Origin: Paenisporosarcina cavernae
Lineage (GTDB): Bacteria; Bacillota; Bacilli; Bacillales_A; Planococcaceae
Length of the DNA: 64,000 bases
NCBI RefSeq assembly: GCF_003595195.1
Contig: NZ_CP032418.1
Coordinates: 322,501 to 386,500 of the forward strand
Direction: 5' to 3'
In this document: piece after piece, positions 17,781 through 26,582 of the stretch
Numbering within the stretch: position 1 is the first letter of the stretch
How the letters are laid out: each line of letters opens with the position of its first letter
The notes under the pieces: generated by a model
What the model was told of the DNA's origin: nothing
Databases searched by the model: none
The model's input: only the letters and a program-made list of their open reading frames with translations
Program-made: the position numbers and the translations under genes

Positions 17781-17857
17781 AGGTAGAAAATAGTTTCGTG
17801 ACATTCCATAGGAGAAAAGATACACTAAACTATATTTACACAAAGGAGAGAGTTCAT

Positions 17858-17914
17858 ATGAAAAGCTTTCAGAAACAGATAAACACGTATACGGTAGGTT
17901 GTTTTAATCGATAA
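17858..17914 (+). CDS. Leader peptide ORF (18 codons) upstream of MFS exporter
   Basis: An 18-codon ORF, MKSFQKQINTYTVGCFNR, with an excellent ribosome site (AAAGGAGAGAG, 7 nt before ATG). It ends 101 nt before the exporter. Its codons 14-16 lie in GGTTGTTTTA, which can pair with TAAAACAAC at 17944-17952. Position and structure fit leader peptides that control antibiotic-resistance genes by ribosome stalling. That it is translated is inferred. Confidence 0.6.
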   Translation: MKSFQKQINTYTVGCFNR

Positions 17915-17930
17915 AAGAAAACAGTATTTC

Positions 17931-18007
17931 GGTTGTTAAATTGTAAAACAACTAACTGATTTTTTCTCTAAAACACCTCCGTCAAAAAAAAAGAGAAACC
18001 ACGGAGG
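17931..18007 (+). promoter_or_regulatory. Leader RNA with ribosome-site-masking hairpin
   Basis: CCTCCGT at 17976-17982 pairs perfectly with ACGGAGG at 18001-18007, which contains the ribosome site of the exporter. A second stem GGTTGTT (17931-17937) / AACAACT precedes it. TTTCTCT before CCTCCGT can pair with AGAGAAA inside the loop, giving an alternative or pseudoknot fold. The leader segment ACGGTAGG can also pair with CCTCCGT through a 1-nt bulge. Confidence 0.6.
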
Positions 18008-18015
18008 GAATCACA

Positions 18016-19221
18016 TTGACGATTCAACGTTATTATTATGCTTTAACAAGTAGTAGAGCACTACTTATTCAAATGGTTTTTACGTTAAATGCCATTTACT
18101 ATGTATCCAATGCGGGTTTAAATCCATTAGAGCTAGTGCTTATTGGAACGATTATGGAAGTCTCCGTTTTATTGTTTGAAATGCCGACAGGATTGTTTGC
18201 AGATCATTTTGGACGAAAAAAATCACTCGTACTCGGGACACTTATTTTAGGAGTAGCACATGTTGTAGAAGGAAGTACTCCAGAGTTTTGGGCAATTGCT
18301 TTAGCATCTGCGTTGTGGGGTTTTGGTTGGACGTTTATAAGTGGCGCGGAGCAAGCGTGGATTGCGGATGAACTAGATGGAAAAGACTTGGAGAGAACTT
18401 TTTTACGAGGTGCTCAATTTACTTCGTTTGCCCGTTTCCTTGGGATTGGAGTGAGTGTAGGTGTTGCGACTTTGTACTCCCCTCAAGTATCGATTATCGT
18501 AGCGGGAGCCCTTTTAATCGTCGTAGCAGGTATCGCGTTTTGGAAAGTTCCAGAAACAAAATTTGTTCCTGTCGATCGTGAAGCAGGAGACAACGGTTTT
18601 CTTCACATGGTCAAAACCTTGAAAACGGCTGCCAATCAAGTAAAAGGAAACACCGTACTAGCAACCATCGCGTTTGTCACGCTTTTTATCGGACTTGCAA
18701 GTGAAGGATTTGACCGATTGTACGGAGCGCACTTTATTGTGGACTACAACCTTGAGGAAGAAAAAGCGGTTGTCTGGTTTGGCGTTTTGTATGCGGTCGC
18801 ATTTTTACTCAATATGCTTCTGCTGAAAATCGTGGAAGTAAGAGTAAAGCATCGTTTAGGAACTGCTTTAATGCTCATTAATCTACTCATTGTCTTTACG
18901 ATGATTGGATTTGCATGGGTAGGAAATGTTTGGATCGCGGTAGCTTTATACTGGATGACTAGTGCACTTCGAAACGTCAATTATCCACTCATTAGTGTAC
19001 TGACAAATGAACGTTTAGAGTCGAAGGGACGAGCGACTGCCCTGTCGATGATTGGTCAATTGGATGCGTTTGGGCAAATTGCCGGAGGACCACTTGTTGG
19101 ATTACTTGCACTCTACACATCGATTGCGGGAGGAATTACCTCTTCTGCGATTCTCATTTTACCGGTTGTGTATTTTTTATGGAAAATGAATCATGCGATC
19201 AAAACGAGCAAAACGATTTGA
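18016..19221 (+). CDS. MFS transporter, probable drug exporter
   Basis: 401-aa major facilitator with about 12 helices. The loop 2-3 motif is GLFADHFGRKKSLVLG, the standard MFS motif A. The start is TTG with GGAGGG 7-8 nt upstream. No substrate can be read from sequence. The leader peptide and masked ribosome site in front of it are typical of antibiotic-inducible genes, so I infer drug efflux. It is monocistronic and ends before a convergent gene. Confidence 0.85.
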   Translation: MTIQRYYYALTSSRALLIQMVFTLNAIYYVSNAGLNPLELVLIGTIMEVSVLLFEMPTGLFADHFGRKKSLVLGTLILGVAHVVEGSTPEFWAIALASALWGFGWTFISGAEQAWIADELDGKDLERTFLRGAQFTSFARFLGIGVSVGVATLYSPQVSIIVAGALLIVVAGIAFWKVPETKFVPVDREAGDNGFLHMVKTLKTAANQVKGNTVLATIAFVTLFIGLASEGFDRLYGAHFIVDYNLEEEKAVVWFGVLYAVAFLLNMLLLKIVEVRVKHRLGTALMLINLLIVFTMIGFAWVGNVWIAVALYWMTSALRNVNYPLISVLTNERLESKGRATALSMIGQLDAFGQIAGGPLVGLLALYTSIAGGITSSAILILPVVYFLWKMNHAIKTSKTI

Positions 19222-19356
19222 TTCAAGCGTGTCAAAAACGACCGCCATTTTCTAGAAGGTATCAATAACAGCAACACCTTCTCTAAAATTATTGTTCCGT
19301 TTCCATGTCCCGGTTTACAACAATGAATAGTACGTAAAGTTGCAAGATTTTTTTCG

Positions 19357-19417
19357 CCAAAAAAATCCGAATGATGTCGAAACCTCTGTAAGAGACTCGA
19401 ACAATCATTCGGATTTG
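19357..19417. terminator. Bidirectional terminator between MFS and AIM24 genes
   Basis: Stem AATCCGAATGAT / ATCATTCGGATT with a long loop. T-rich tracts follow on the minus strand (TTTTTTT) and weaker ones on the plus strand. Confidence 0.8.
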
Positions 19418-19434
19418 TCTTTTGTCTAAAGGTT

Positions 19435-20232
19435 TTATTTCCCGCCTAACAAGTCAAAAAGACCGCCAGCTAAACTCCCTTCGCCTGGTGAACCTCCACC
19501 TGGTGTTTGAGGTGCTGCCGCAAATACTTTGCTCGCAAGTCGACTAAATGGTAAGGATTGAATCCAGACCGTTCCTGGTCCTCGAAGAGTAGCAAAGAAC
19601 AATCCTTCTCCGCCAAATAAAGCCGTTTTGACGCCACGAACCATTTCAATGTTGTAATCGACTTCACTCGTCATCGCTACTAAACACCCAGTATCAACAC
19701 GTAGAACTTCCCCTGCTTGAAGATCCTTTCGGATAATCGTCCCGCCAGCATGAACAAAAGCTAAGCCGTCACCTTCTAACTTCTGCATAATGAAGCCTTC
19801 GCCACCGAAAAAGCCAGTACCAAGTTTACGCTGAAATTCTACGCCTACGGTTACACCTTTCGCTGCTGCTAAAAACGCATCTTTTTGACAAATAATTTTG
19901 CCACCCATTTCGGATAAATCCATCGGAATAATTTTCCCGGGATAAGGTGATGCAAACGATACATGTTTTTTCCCGTGTTGGACATTCGTAAAGGTGGTCA
20001 TAAATAAGCTTTCACCAGTGATGAGTCGCTTCCCTGCGCCCATTAATTTCCCCATAATTCCAGCACCTTGAGACCCGGATCCATCTCCAAAGATTGTCTC
20101 CATCTCAATGCCATCTTCCATCATCATTAAGCTTCCTGCTTCTGCAATGACCGTTTCTTGCGGATCAAGTTCAACTTCCACAAACTGCATATCATCCCCG
20201 TGGATTTTGTAATCAATTTCGTGGTTATTCAT
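19435..20232 (-). CDS. AIM24 / TIGR00266 family protein
   Basis: 265-aa beta-rich protein of the AIM24/TIGR00266 family ([36 protein letters not shown]), Gly-rich at the C-terminus ([13 protein letters not shown]). Bacterial function is not established. I start at the ATG at 20232 because AGGAGG is 1 nt from the upstream ATG but well spaced from this one. It stands alone; no signal peptide is seen. Confidence 0.85.
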   Translation of the reverse strand: MNNHEIDYKIHGDDMQFVEVELDPQETVIAEAGSLMMMEDGIEMETIFGDGSGSQGAGIMGKLMGAGKRLITGESLFMTTFTNVQHGKKHVSFASPYPGKIIPMDLSEMGGKIICQKDAFLAAAKGVTVGVEFQRKLGTGFFGGEGFIMQKLEGDGLAFVHAGGTIIRKDLQAGEVLRVDTGCLVAMTSEVDYNIEMVRGVKTALFGGEGLFFATLRGPGTVWIQSLPFSRLASKVFAAAPQTPGGGSPGEGSLAGGLFDLLGGK

Positions 20233-20466
20233 GGATTCCATTCCTCCTGACAGTTATCTAATAATGTATACGCGAACGATTGGAAAAGGTTTCATTCAAA
20301 GAACGTCCTTGCAAAATGGACACATCCTCATTAATAGCGTATGGAATGCGGTTGCTTTTTGCGGAATAAAATGAAGAATGTTTACATGAAACGATCAAGT
20401 GCACGGAACAATTCTTTTCTTGTGGAGAAAAAGGATTTTTAAAATGAATTGTCGAACTATTCTTAA

Positions 20467-20480
20467 TGTAAGCGTTTTCA
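20467..20480 (+). promoter_or_regulatory. CcpA catabolite-responsive element (cre)
   Basis: TGTAAGCGTTTTCA fits the cre consensus TGWAANCGNTNWCA at every position. It lies 19 nt before the start of the lysine-catabolic operon, a place that allows repression in rich carbon sources. Confidence 0.8.
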
Positions 20481-20498
20481 AAAGAAAGGGGAAATAAT

Positions 20499-21974
20499 AT
20501 GCAGTTACAAAATTACATCGGGGGAAAATGGCAAAATTATACAGGAGAGTTTGCGGCAGTATTGAATCCTGCAACGGGAGAAGAGCTAGCTCAAGTGCCT
20601 CTTTCGACAAATGAAGAAGTAGAATCTGCAGTAAGTGCTGCAAAAAAAGCGCAAAAAGAATGGGCATTAGTTCCGGCACCAAAACGTGCGGATTATTTAT
20701 ATGAAGTAGCCCGGATTATGAAAGAAAAGAAAGAACATTTAGCTCAAGTATTAACAAAAGAAATGGGCAAAGTGATTGAAGAAGGCAGAGGGGAAGTTCA
20801 AGAAGGAATAGATATGGCCTATTACATGGCAGGAGAAGGTCGTCGCTTATTCGGGGAGACGACACCATCGGAGCTTGCGAATAAATTTGCGATGAGTGTT
20901 CGTGCGCCAATTGGTGTTGTAGGACTGATTACGCCATGGAATTTCCCTGTTGCGATTGCCACGTGGAAATCGTTCCCAGCGATTGTTGCAGGAAATACGT
21001 TCCTGTGGAAGCCAGCAACGGAAACTCCGATGATGGCCTATGAAATGGCAAAAGTATTTGAGGAAGCCGGCTTGCCTCCTGGCGTAGCGAATATTGTTTT
21101 TGGTTCGGGTTCTACAGTTGGTACAGCGATGATCGAACATCCAGACGTTAAAGTGATTTCGTTCACTGGTTCCACAGAGACTGGAAAGTCAGTGGCGGAG
21201 CTGGGGGGAAGACACTTAAAGAAAGTATCGCTTGAAATGGGTGGTAAAAATGCTGTTATCGTCATGGATGATGCGGATTTAGATCTAGCAGTAGAAGGTA
21301 TTTTGTGGAGTGCTTTTGGAACGGCAGGACAACGTTGCACAGCATGTAGCCGAGTGATTGTGCACAAGGACGTGAAAAAAGAGTTAGAACAAAAATTGTT
21401 GACTGCGATGGAAGGGTTAACGATTGGGAATGGGTTGGACGAGTCAGTAAAAATTGGTCCTGTCATTAATGAGAAAGCGATGGAGAAAATCGCATCGTAT
21501 ATAGAAGTTGGAAAGTCCGAAGGTGCAACGCTTCTAGCAGGAGGTACTTCATTAACCGACGGAGAACTTGCGAACGGACAATACTTTGCACCGACGCTCT
21601 TCTCGGATGTGAAATGGGATAGCAGGCTGGCACAAGAGGAGATTTTTGGACCAGTCGTTTCGCTCATAGAAGTAAACTCGCTTGAAGAAGCAATTGAAGT
21701 AAATAATAGCGTGAAATATGGCTTGTCGAGTTCTATATTCTCTCGTGATGTGAATAAAGTATTCCGTGCGGTTCGAGATTTGGACACGGGAATTGTGTAC
21801 GTCAATGCCGGGACAACTGGGGCAGAAATTCACTTACCATTTGGAGGAACAAAAGGTACTGGTAATGGACATCGCGATAGCGGAGTAGCGGCACTCGACG
21901 TTTATACAGAGTGGAAAAGTGTGTACATCGATTACAGCGGCAAGCTGCAACGTGCACAAATCGATACAGAATAA
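20499..21974 (+). CDS. Aldehyde dehydrogenase, probable aminoadipate-semialdehyde dehydrogenase
   Basis: 491-aa NAD(P)-dependent aldehyde dehydrogenase. The general base is E246 (LEMGGKN) and the nucleophile C280 (GQRCTACS). NAD-site motifs include TPWNFPVAIATWK and FTGSTETGK. First gene of an operon with lysine 6-dehydrogenase 18 nt downstream, so the likely substrate is aminoadipate 6-semialdehyde / piperideine-6-carboxylate, giving 2-aminoadipate. This specificity is inferred from context; the family is certain. Confidence 0.88.
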   Translation: MQLQNYIGGKWQNYTGEFAAVLNPATGEELAQVPLSTNEEVESAVSAAKKAQKEWALVPAPKRADYLYEVARIMKEKKEHLAQVLTKEMGKVIEEGRGEVQEGIDMAYYMAGEGRRLFGETTPSELANKFAMSVRAPIGVVGLITPWNFPVAIATWKSFPAIVAGNTFLWKPATETPMMAYEMAKVFEEAGLPPGVANIVFGSGSTVGTAMIEHPDVKVISFTGSTETGKSVAELGGRHLKKVSLEMGGKNAVIVMDDADLDLAVEGILWSAFGTAGQRCTACSRVIVHKDVKKELEQKLLTAMEGLTIGNGLDESVKIGPVINEKAMEKIASYIEVGKSEGATLLAGGTSLTDGELANGQYFAPTLFSDVKWDSRLAQEEIFGPVVSLIEVNSLEEAIEVNNSVKYGLSSSIFSRDVNKVFRAVRDLDTGIVYVNAGTTGAEIHLPFGGTKGTGNGHRDSGVAALDVYTEWKSVYIDYSGKLQRAQIDTE

Positions 21975-21992
21975 CGCAAAGGGGATGGGAGA

Positions 21993-23165
21993 ATGAAAGT
22001 AGTTGTACTAGGTGCAGGTTTGATGGGGAAAGAAGCGGCACGAGATTTGGTACAAAGTGAGCAAGTAGAACACGTTTACTTATGTGACTTGGATGTTGGG
22101 CAGGCAACATTGTTTGCGCAAAACTTAGGGAACGACAAGCTACACATTGAACGATTAGATGCGAATGATGATGCAGATTTGAAACGGGTAATGTCGCTTG
22201 GTGACGTCGTGATTAATGCACTCTTTTATTCATTTAACGAAAAAGTGGCACGCACAGCAATTGAAGTGGGAGTTCACTCCGTTGATTTAGGTGGACATAT
22301 TGGTGGCGCGACGGATGCGGTATTGGAAATGAAAGCTGCAGCGGAACATAAAGGTGTCACACTCATCCCAGATTTAGGGGTAGCTCCAGGGATGATTAAT
22401 ATTTTGGCAGGATACGGGGCGAGCAAACTCGACAATGTAGAACTCATTAAATTGTTTGTTGGCGGAATTCCACTCGATCCAGAAGGGCCATTAAAGTACA
22501 ACATTGTGTTTTCATTAGATGGAGTTATGGATCATTATTCCGATTCATCTCACATGATTCGAGATGGAAAGCTGATGGAAGTAGAGTCATTAACGGAAGT
22601 GGAACCGATCCATTTTGACGGCTTCGGTACGCTTGAAGCATTCCATACTTCCGGCGGGACATCCACGTTAACAAAAACATTTCCACACGTCCAAACAATG
22701 GAATATAAAACAATTCGGTACCCAGGGCATGCCGAAAAGTTTAAATTGCTAGTGGATTTAGGGTTAACGCAAAAAGATCGGATGGTCCATATTAACGGCC
22801 AAGAGATTAACACTCGAGAAGTCCTAAAAGAAGCACTTACTCCGAGATTGTTATTAGGAGACAAACAAGATGCCGTGTTGCTTCGAGTGATTGTTTCAGG
22901 TGAAAAGAACGACGAACGTGTCACATACGAATACGAAATGGTCACGAAAAAAGACACTTCCCACAATGTGACCGCAATGGCCCGTGCGACGGCAAATACT
23001 ATTTCGGTTGTCGCACAAATGATTGGCAAAGGACAAATTGTAAAGCGCGGTGTGTATCCACCAGAACAAATTGTTCCAGGCGATATTTACTTACAAGAAA
23101 TGGCGAAACGAGGCGTCATTATTGAGGAAAGTATCCGTAAGTCAGCACCCATCGTGAAAGGCTAA
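21993..23165 (+). CDS. lysDH: L-lysine 6-dehydrogenase (saccharopine dehydrogenase family)
   Basis: 390-aa Rossmann enzyme starting [19 protein letters not shown] (NAD motif GAGLMG at 7-12). Internal blocks [40 protein letters not shown] and [13 protein letters not shown] match my recollection of Geobacillus stearothermophilus lysine 6-dehydrogenase closely over the full length. The reaction is L-lysine + NAD to piperideine-6-carboxylate + ammonia. The neighbouring aldehyde dehydrogenase would take the product. AAAGGGGATGGG precedes the ATG. Confidence 0.88.
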   Translation: MKVVVLGAGLMGKEAARDLVQSEQVEHVYLCDLDVGQATLFAQNLGNDKLHIERLDANDDADLKRVMSLGDVVINALFYSFNEKVARTAIEVGVHSVDLGGHIGGATDAVLEMKAAAEHKGVTLIPDLGVAPGMINILAGYGASKLDNVELIKLFVGGIPLDPEGPLKYNIVFSLDGVMDHYSDSSHMIRDGKLMEVESLTEVEPIHFDGFGTLEAFHTSGGTSTLTKTFPHVQTMEYKTIRYPGHAEKFKLLVDLGLTQKDRMVHINGQEINTREVLKEALTPRLLLGDKQDAVLLRVIVSGEKNDERVTYEYEMVTKKDTSHNVTAMARATANTISVVAQMIGKGQIVKRGVYPPEQIVPGDIYLQEMAKRGVIIEESIRKSAPIVKG

Positions 23166-23180
23166 CAGGAGGAACTCATC

Positions 23181-24386
23181 ATGAACTTTGAATTCTCAGA
23201 AGAACAAACACTACTGCGTAAAACGGTGAGAGGCTTTGTGAATGAAGAAATCTTGCCGTATATCAAAGAATGGGATGCAACAGGTGGATTCGATCCAGCG
23301 ATATGGAAACGACTAGCGGAATTAGGTTTAATGGGCGTATGTGTTCCAGAAGCGTATGGCGGAAGCGGAATGGATTATAATGCGTTAGCAATCGTTTGTG
23401 AGGAATTAGAACGAGGTGATACTGCATTTCGAACCGCGGTATCTGTTCATATCGGTTTAAACTCGATGACACTTATGCAATGGGGAACAGAAGAACAGAA
23501 ACAAAAATATTTAGTCCCACAAGCAAAAGGGGAAAAAATTGGGGCATTCGGACTAACCGAACCTGGAGCTGGCTCGGATGTCGCGGGGATGTCGTCAAGC
23601 GCTACTCGTGAAGGTGATTATTATGTCTTAAAAGGGCAAAAAACATGGATTTCCTTATGTGATGTAGCGGATCACTTTATTGTCTTTGCGTACACAGATA
23701 AATCCAAAAAACACCATGGAATTTCCGCCTTTATCGTCGAACGAACGATGGAAGGATTTTCGTCGAAAGCGATTAAAGGCAAATACGGAATTCGGGCAGG
23801 AAATACGGGTGAAATTTTCTTTGATGATATTAAAGTCCCAGTAGAAAATCGATTAGGAGAAGAAGGAGAAGGATTTAAAATAGCGATGGCTGCACTCGAC
23901 AATGGACGATTCACAGTTGCAGCGGGAGCAGCAGGTCTCATTATGGCTTGTCTAGAAGCAAGTGTTTCCTATAGTTTAGATCGGAAAACGTTTGGAAAAG
24001 CCATTGCAGATCATCAATTAGTGCAGCAAATGATTGCGAAAATGGAAGCTGGCCTTCAAATGAGCCGATTACTAGTCTATAAAGTCGGGGAAATGAAAAA
24101 TAAAGGGATTCGGAACACACGCGAAACGTCGATGGCTAAATGGCAAGCATGCGATTTTGCGAATCAAGCCGCAGATGACGCGGTACAAGTACATGGTGCA
24201 TACGGATATTCCGATGAGTACCCAGTAGCAAGATACTTAAGGAATTCTAAAGCACCTGTCATTTATGAAGGAACAAGAGAAATTCACACGATTATGCAAG
24301 CGGAGTATGCTCTTGGTCGACGTAAGGATAAAGCGTTAAACAAAATGTTGCCAAAATGGCCATTTGAAGTGGATCAAAAGATATGA
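23181..24386 (+). CDS. Acyl-CoA dehydrogenase, possible glutaryl-CoA dehydrogenase
   Basis: 401-aa acyl-CoA dehydrogenase. FAD/substrate motifs are GLTEPGAGSDVAGM and RKTFGKAIADHQL. The C-terminal YEGTREIHTI keeps the canonical catalytic Glu, unlike the enzyme at 13308. As third gene of a lysine-catabolic operon it could oxidise glutaryl-CoA made from 2-aminoadipate via 2-oxoadipate. The sequence alone does not prove this, and a butyryl- or isobutyryl-CoA type is possible. AGGAGG precedes the ATG. The promoter of the next unit starts in its last codons. Confidence 0.85.
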   Translation: MNFEFSEEQTLLRKTVRGFVNEEILPYIKEWDATGGFDPAIWKRLAELGLMGVCVPEAYGGSGMDYNALAIVCEELERGDTAFRTAVSVHIGLNSMTLMQWGTEEQKQKYLVPQAKGEKIGAFGLTEPGAGSDVAGMSSSATREGDYYVLKGQKTWISLCDVADHFIVFAYTDKSKKHHGISAFIVERTMEGFSSKAIKGKYGIRAGNTGEIFFDDIKVPVENRLGEEGEGFKIAMAALDNGRFTVAAGAAGLIMACLEASVSYSLDRKTFGKAIADHQLVQQMIAKMEAGLQMSRLLVYKVGEMKNKGIRNTRETSMAKWQACDFANQAADDAVQVHGAYGYSDEYPVARYLRNSKAPVIYEGTREIHTIMQAEYALGRRKDKALNKMLPKWPFEVDQKI

Positions 24387-24392
24387 TAAACT
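24364..24392 (+). promoter_or_regulatory. Promoter of the ABC-F leader
   Basis: TTGAAG, 17-nt spacer, TAAACT with an upstream TGA, at the very end of the acyl-CoA dehydrogenase gene. It would start a transcript about 30 nt before the leader ORF. Confidence 0.5.
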
Positions 24393-24424
24393 ATTGTCAA
24401 AGTTATGAACGGAGGTGAGGAAAG

Positions 24425-24556
24425 ATGATCAAGACGCTGGCTGCACATGTTTATATATTGGAATTTTTGTCCGAGACACGTGCATTTACATTCGATTTTG
24501 CGACCAACGGGACAGGTCTGTCCATTTTTAGCAAATTACATGTAAACTTCAGCTGA
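24425..24556 (+). CDS. Leader ORF (43 codons) upstream of ABC-F gene
   Basis: A 43-codon ORF beginning MIKTLAAHVYILEFLSE and ending SKLHVNFS, with ribosome site GGAGGTGAGGAAAG. I recognise no homologue. It lies between a promoter and a terminator that precede the ABC-F gene. Inside it are inverted repeats (TGCACATGT / ACACGTGCA and GGACA-N4-TGTCC followed by ATTTTT), so the stretch is probably structured RNA. It may serve as an attenuator leader rather than for its product. Confidence 0.5.
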   Translation: MIKTLAAHVYILEFLSETRAFTFDFATNGTGLSIFSKLHVNFS

Positions 24557-24592
24557 AACGGTCCATCTTTCCAATCCAAATTGTTAGGATAT

Positions 24593-24621
24593 AAAGACTG
24601 CTTTTCAGGCAGTCTTTTTTT
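24593..24621 (+). terminator. Terminator / attenuator before ABC-F gene
   Basis: Stem AAAGACTGC / GCAGTCTTT with loop TTTTCAG and seven T. It ends the lysine operon and also interrupts any transcript from the leader promoter. CAGGTCT inside the leader ORF could pair with AGACTG and open it. Confidence 0.85.
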
Positions 24622-24663
24622 GATGTCGTTTTTCGCTGAGATAATCGAAAGGAAGCGAAAAGA

Positions 24664-26525
24664 ATGATATGTACAGTACAAGAAATAAGTAAAATGCTCG
24701 GTGGGAATACCATTTTTGACAATGTGTCGTTGCATATAAAAACAGGAGATAAAGTAGGAATCGTTGGCCGGAATGGATCGGGTAAGACAACTTTGTTCAA
24801 ATTAATTGCGGGAATTGAGTCTCCTGATCAAGGGATTATTTCATTCAAAAAAGGAACGCAAATTGGCTATTTAGCACAAATACCTGCCTATGAAAGCACA
24901 TTATCTGGCCGAAATGTCATGATGCTCGCATTTTCTGAATTACACGAGATGAAGCGTCAAATGGAAGACATGGAGTCCCAAATGACGACAGCATCTCCAG
25001 ATCAATTAGAACGGATTTTAAGTAAATATGGTGACTACAAGAACAGTTTAGTATGCGTGGCGGTTACGAGATGGATGCGGAGCTCGAAAAAATGATAGAA
25101 GGACTTCAATTGCACGGATTTGTCGAGCGAGCGTTTTCAACCATGAGTGGTGGAGAGCAAACGAAAATCATGCTTGGCCAATTGCTGCTAACTCAACCTG
25201 ATTTACTATTGCTAGATGAACCGACGAATCATTTGGACTTGTTTGCAGTAGAATGGCTGGAAAGCTATTTGCGTGACTACAGTGGCACCATTGTCATCGT
25301 CAGTCATGACCGCTATTTTTTAGACGAAGTTGTAACAAAAGTAGTCGATTTAGAAGACGGAGAATTCCATGTCTATCACGGAAACTACTCCTCGTTTCTT
25401 GTGCAAAAAGAAGAGAGACTAATGCGTGAGTTCCAACAATATGAGGAACAACAGAAAAAAATCAAGAAGATGCGGGAAACGATTAAACGATTACGGATTT
25501 GGGCAAATGAAGCGAATCCTCCAAATGCAGGACTGCATCGTCGTGCTTCTAGTATGGAAAAAGCATTAGAGCGAATGGAAAAACTTCGTAAACCAATAAT
25601 TGATCCTAAAAAGATGCAACTAGAATTTGAATCGACCGATCGAAGTGGAAAAGAAGTGCTGATTTTAGAGGATGTCACAAAGCGGTACGAAACGAACGTG
25701 CTTTTTCAACATGTGAATATGGCGGTTCATTGGCAAGATCGAATGGCAATTGTCGGAAGAAACGGCACTGGGAAATCGACTATTTTAAAACTTGCATTAG
25801 AACAAGAACAAGCTAGTGAAGGGATCGTGAAAATTGGTTCGAATGTAAAAGTAGGATTTCTATCCCAACACTTTGTCGTCGAGGATAAAAAAGCGCGATT
25901 AATCGATGTGTTTCGAGACGAAGTCGCCGTTTTCGAAGGAGAAGCGAGACAAATTCTTGCGAAGTTTATGTTTTATGGGCCGGATGTTTTTAAACGTGTA
26001 GGGGATTTAAGTGGTGGAGAAAAAATGCGTTTACGACTAGCGCAGCTGATGCATCAAGACGTCAATTTCTTATTGTTAGACGAACCGACTAATCATTTAG
26101 ATATTGAATCTCGTGAAGTGTTGGAAGATGCATTGGAAGAATTTACTGGGACGATACTTGCTGTTTCACATGATCGTTACTTCTTAAACAAACTTTTTCC
26201 AAGAACTGCGTGGCTTGAAAATCAATCGATTGTGACATTTGAAGGATCCTATGAATATGCACGGAAAAAATGGGATGAAGTGTATCGAGTGGAGCAAGCA
26301 CCGGTTGAAAAGATGCGTCATGACAAACCGGAAAAAAGAAAACCAGAACCACAACGAAATGTGGAGGAAGAAATTGCAGACTTAGAAAGAAAATTGGAAT
26401 CTATAACACAGGCAATGGAAAATGAATCCGATTGGAACGTCTACGAAACACAACAAGAAGAAAAAGTGAAAGTAGAACAGCAATTAGAATCACTTCTAGC
26501 AGAATGGCTCGAAGAGAGTGTATAA
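24664..26525 (+). pseudogene. ABC-F ATPase gene broken by a 1-nt frameshift
   Basis: An ABC-F protein (two ATPase domains, no membrane part; family members act on the ribosome, some giving antibiotic resistance). Part one, 24664-25095, has Walker A GRNGSGKTT and reads out of frame after KYGDY. Part two, 25053-26525, resumes with RGGYEMDAELEK, signature MSGGEQ, Walker B LLLLDEPTNHLD, a basic linker, and a full second domain (GRNGTGKST, LSGGEKMR, LLLDEPTNHLD). One base, probably C, is missing at about 25038-25039 (TAC-AA-GAA). The rest is intact, so the lesion is recent or a sequencing error. Confidence 0.85.
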
Positions 26526-26568
26526 GAAAAGACATCGTCTCCCGTTGACAGAGACGATGTCTTTTTTG
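26526..26568. terminator. Bidirectional terminator
   Basis: Stem AAGACATCGTCTC / GAGACGATGTCTT with T tracts on both strands, between ABC-F and the convergent AtoE gene. Confidence 0.92.
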
Positions 26569-26582
26569 GTGCTACTAGGTGT

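Noticed and set aside
25031-25056. Programmed frameshift in the ABC-F gene
   Set aside because: No slippery heptamer or stimulatory structure is seen at the junction, and the family does not use frameshifting; a deletion or sequencing error is simpler.
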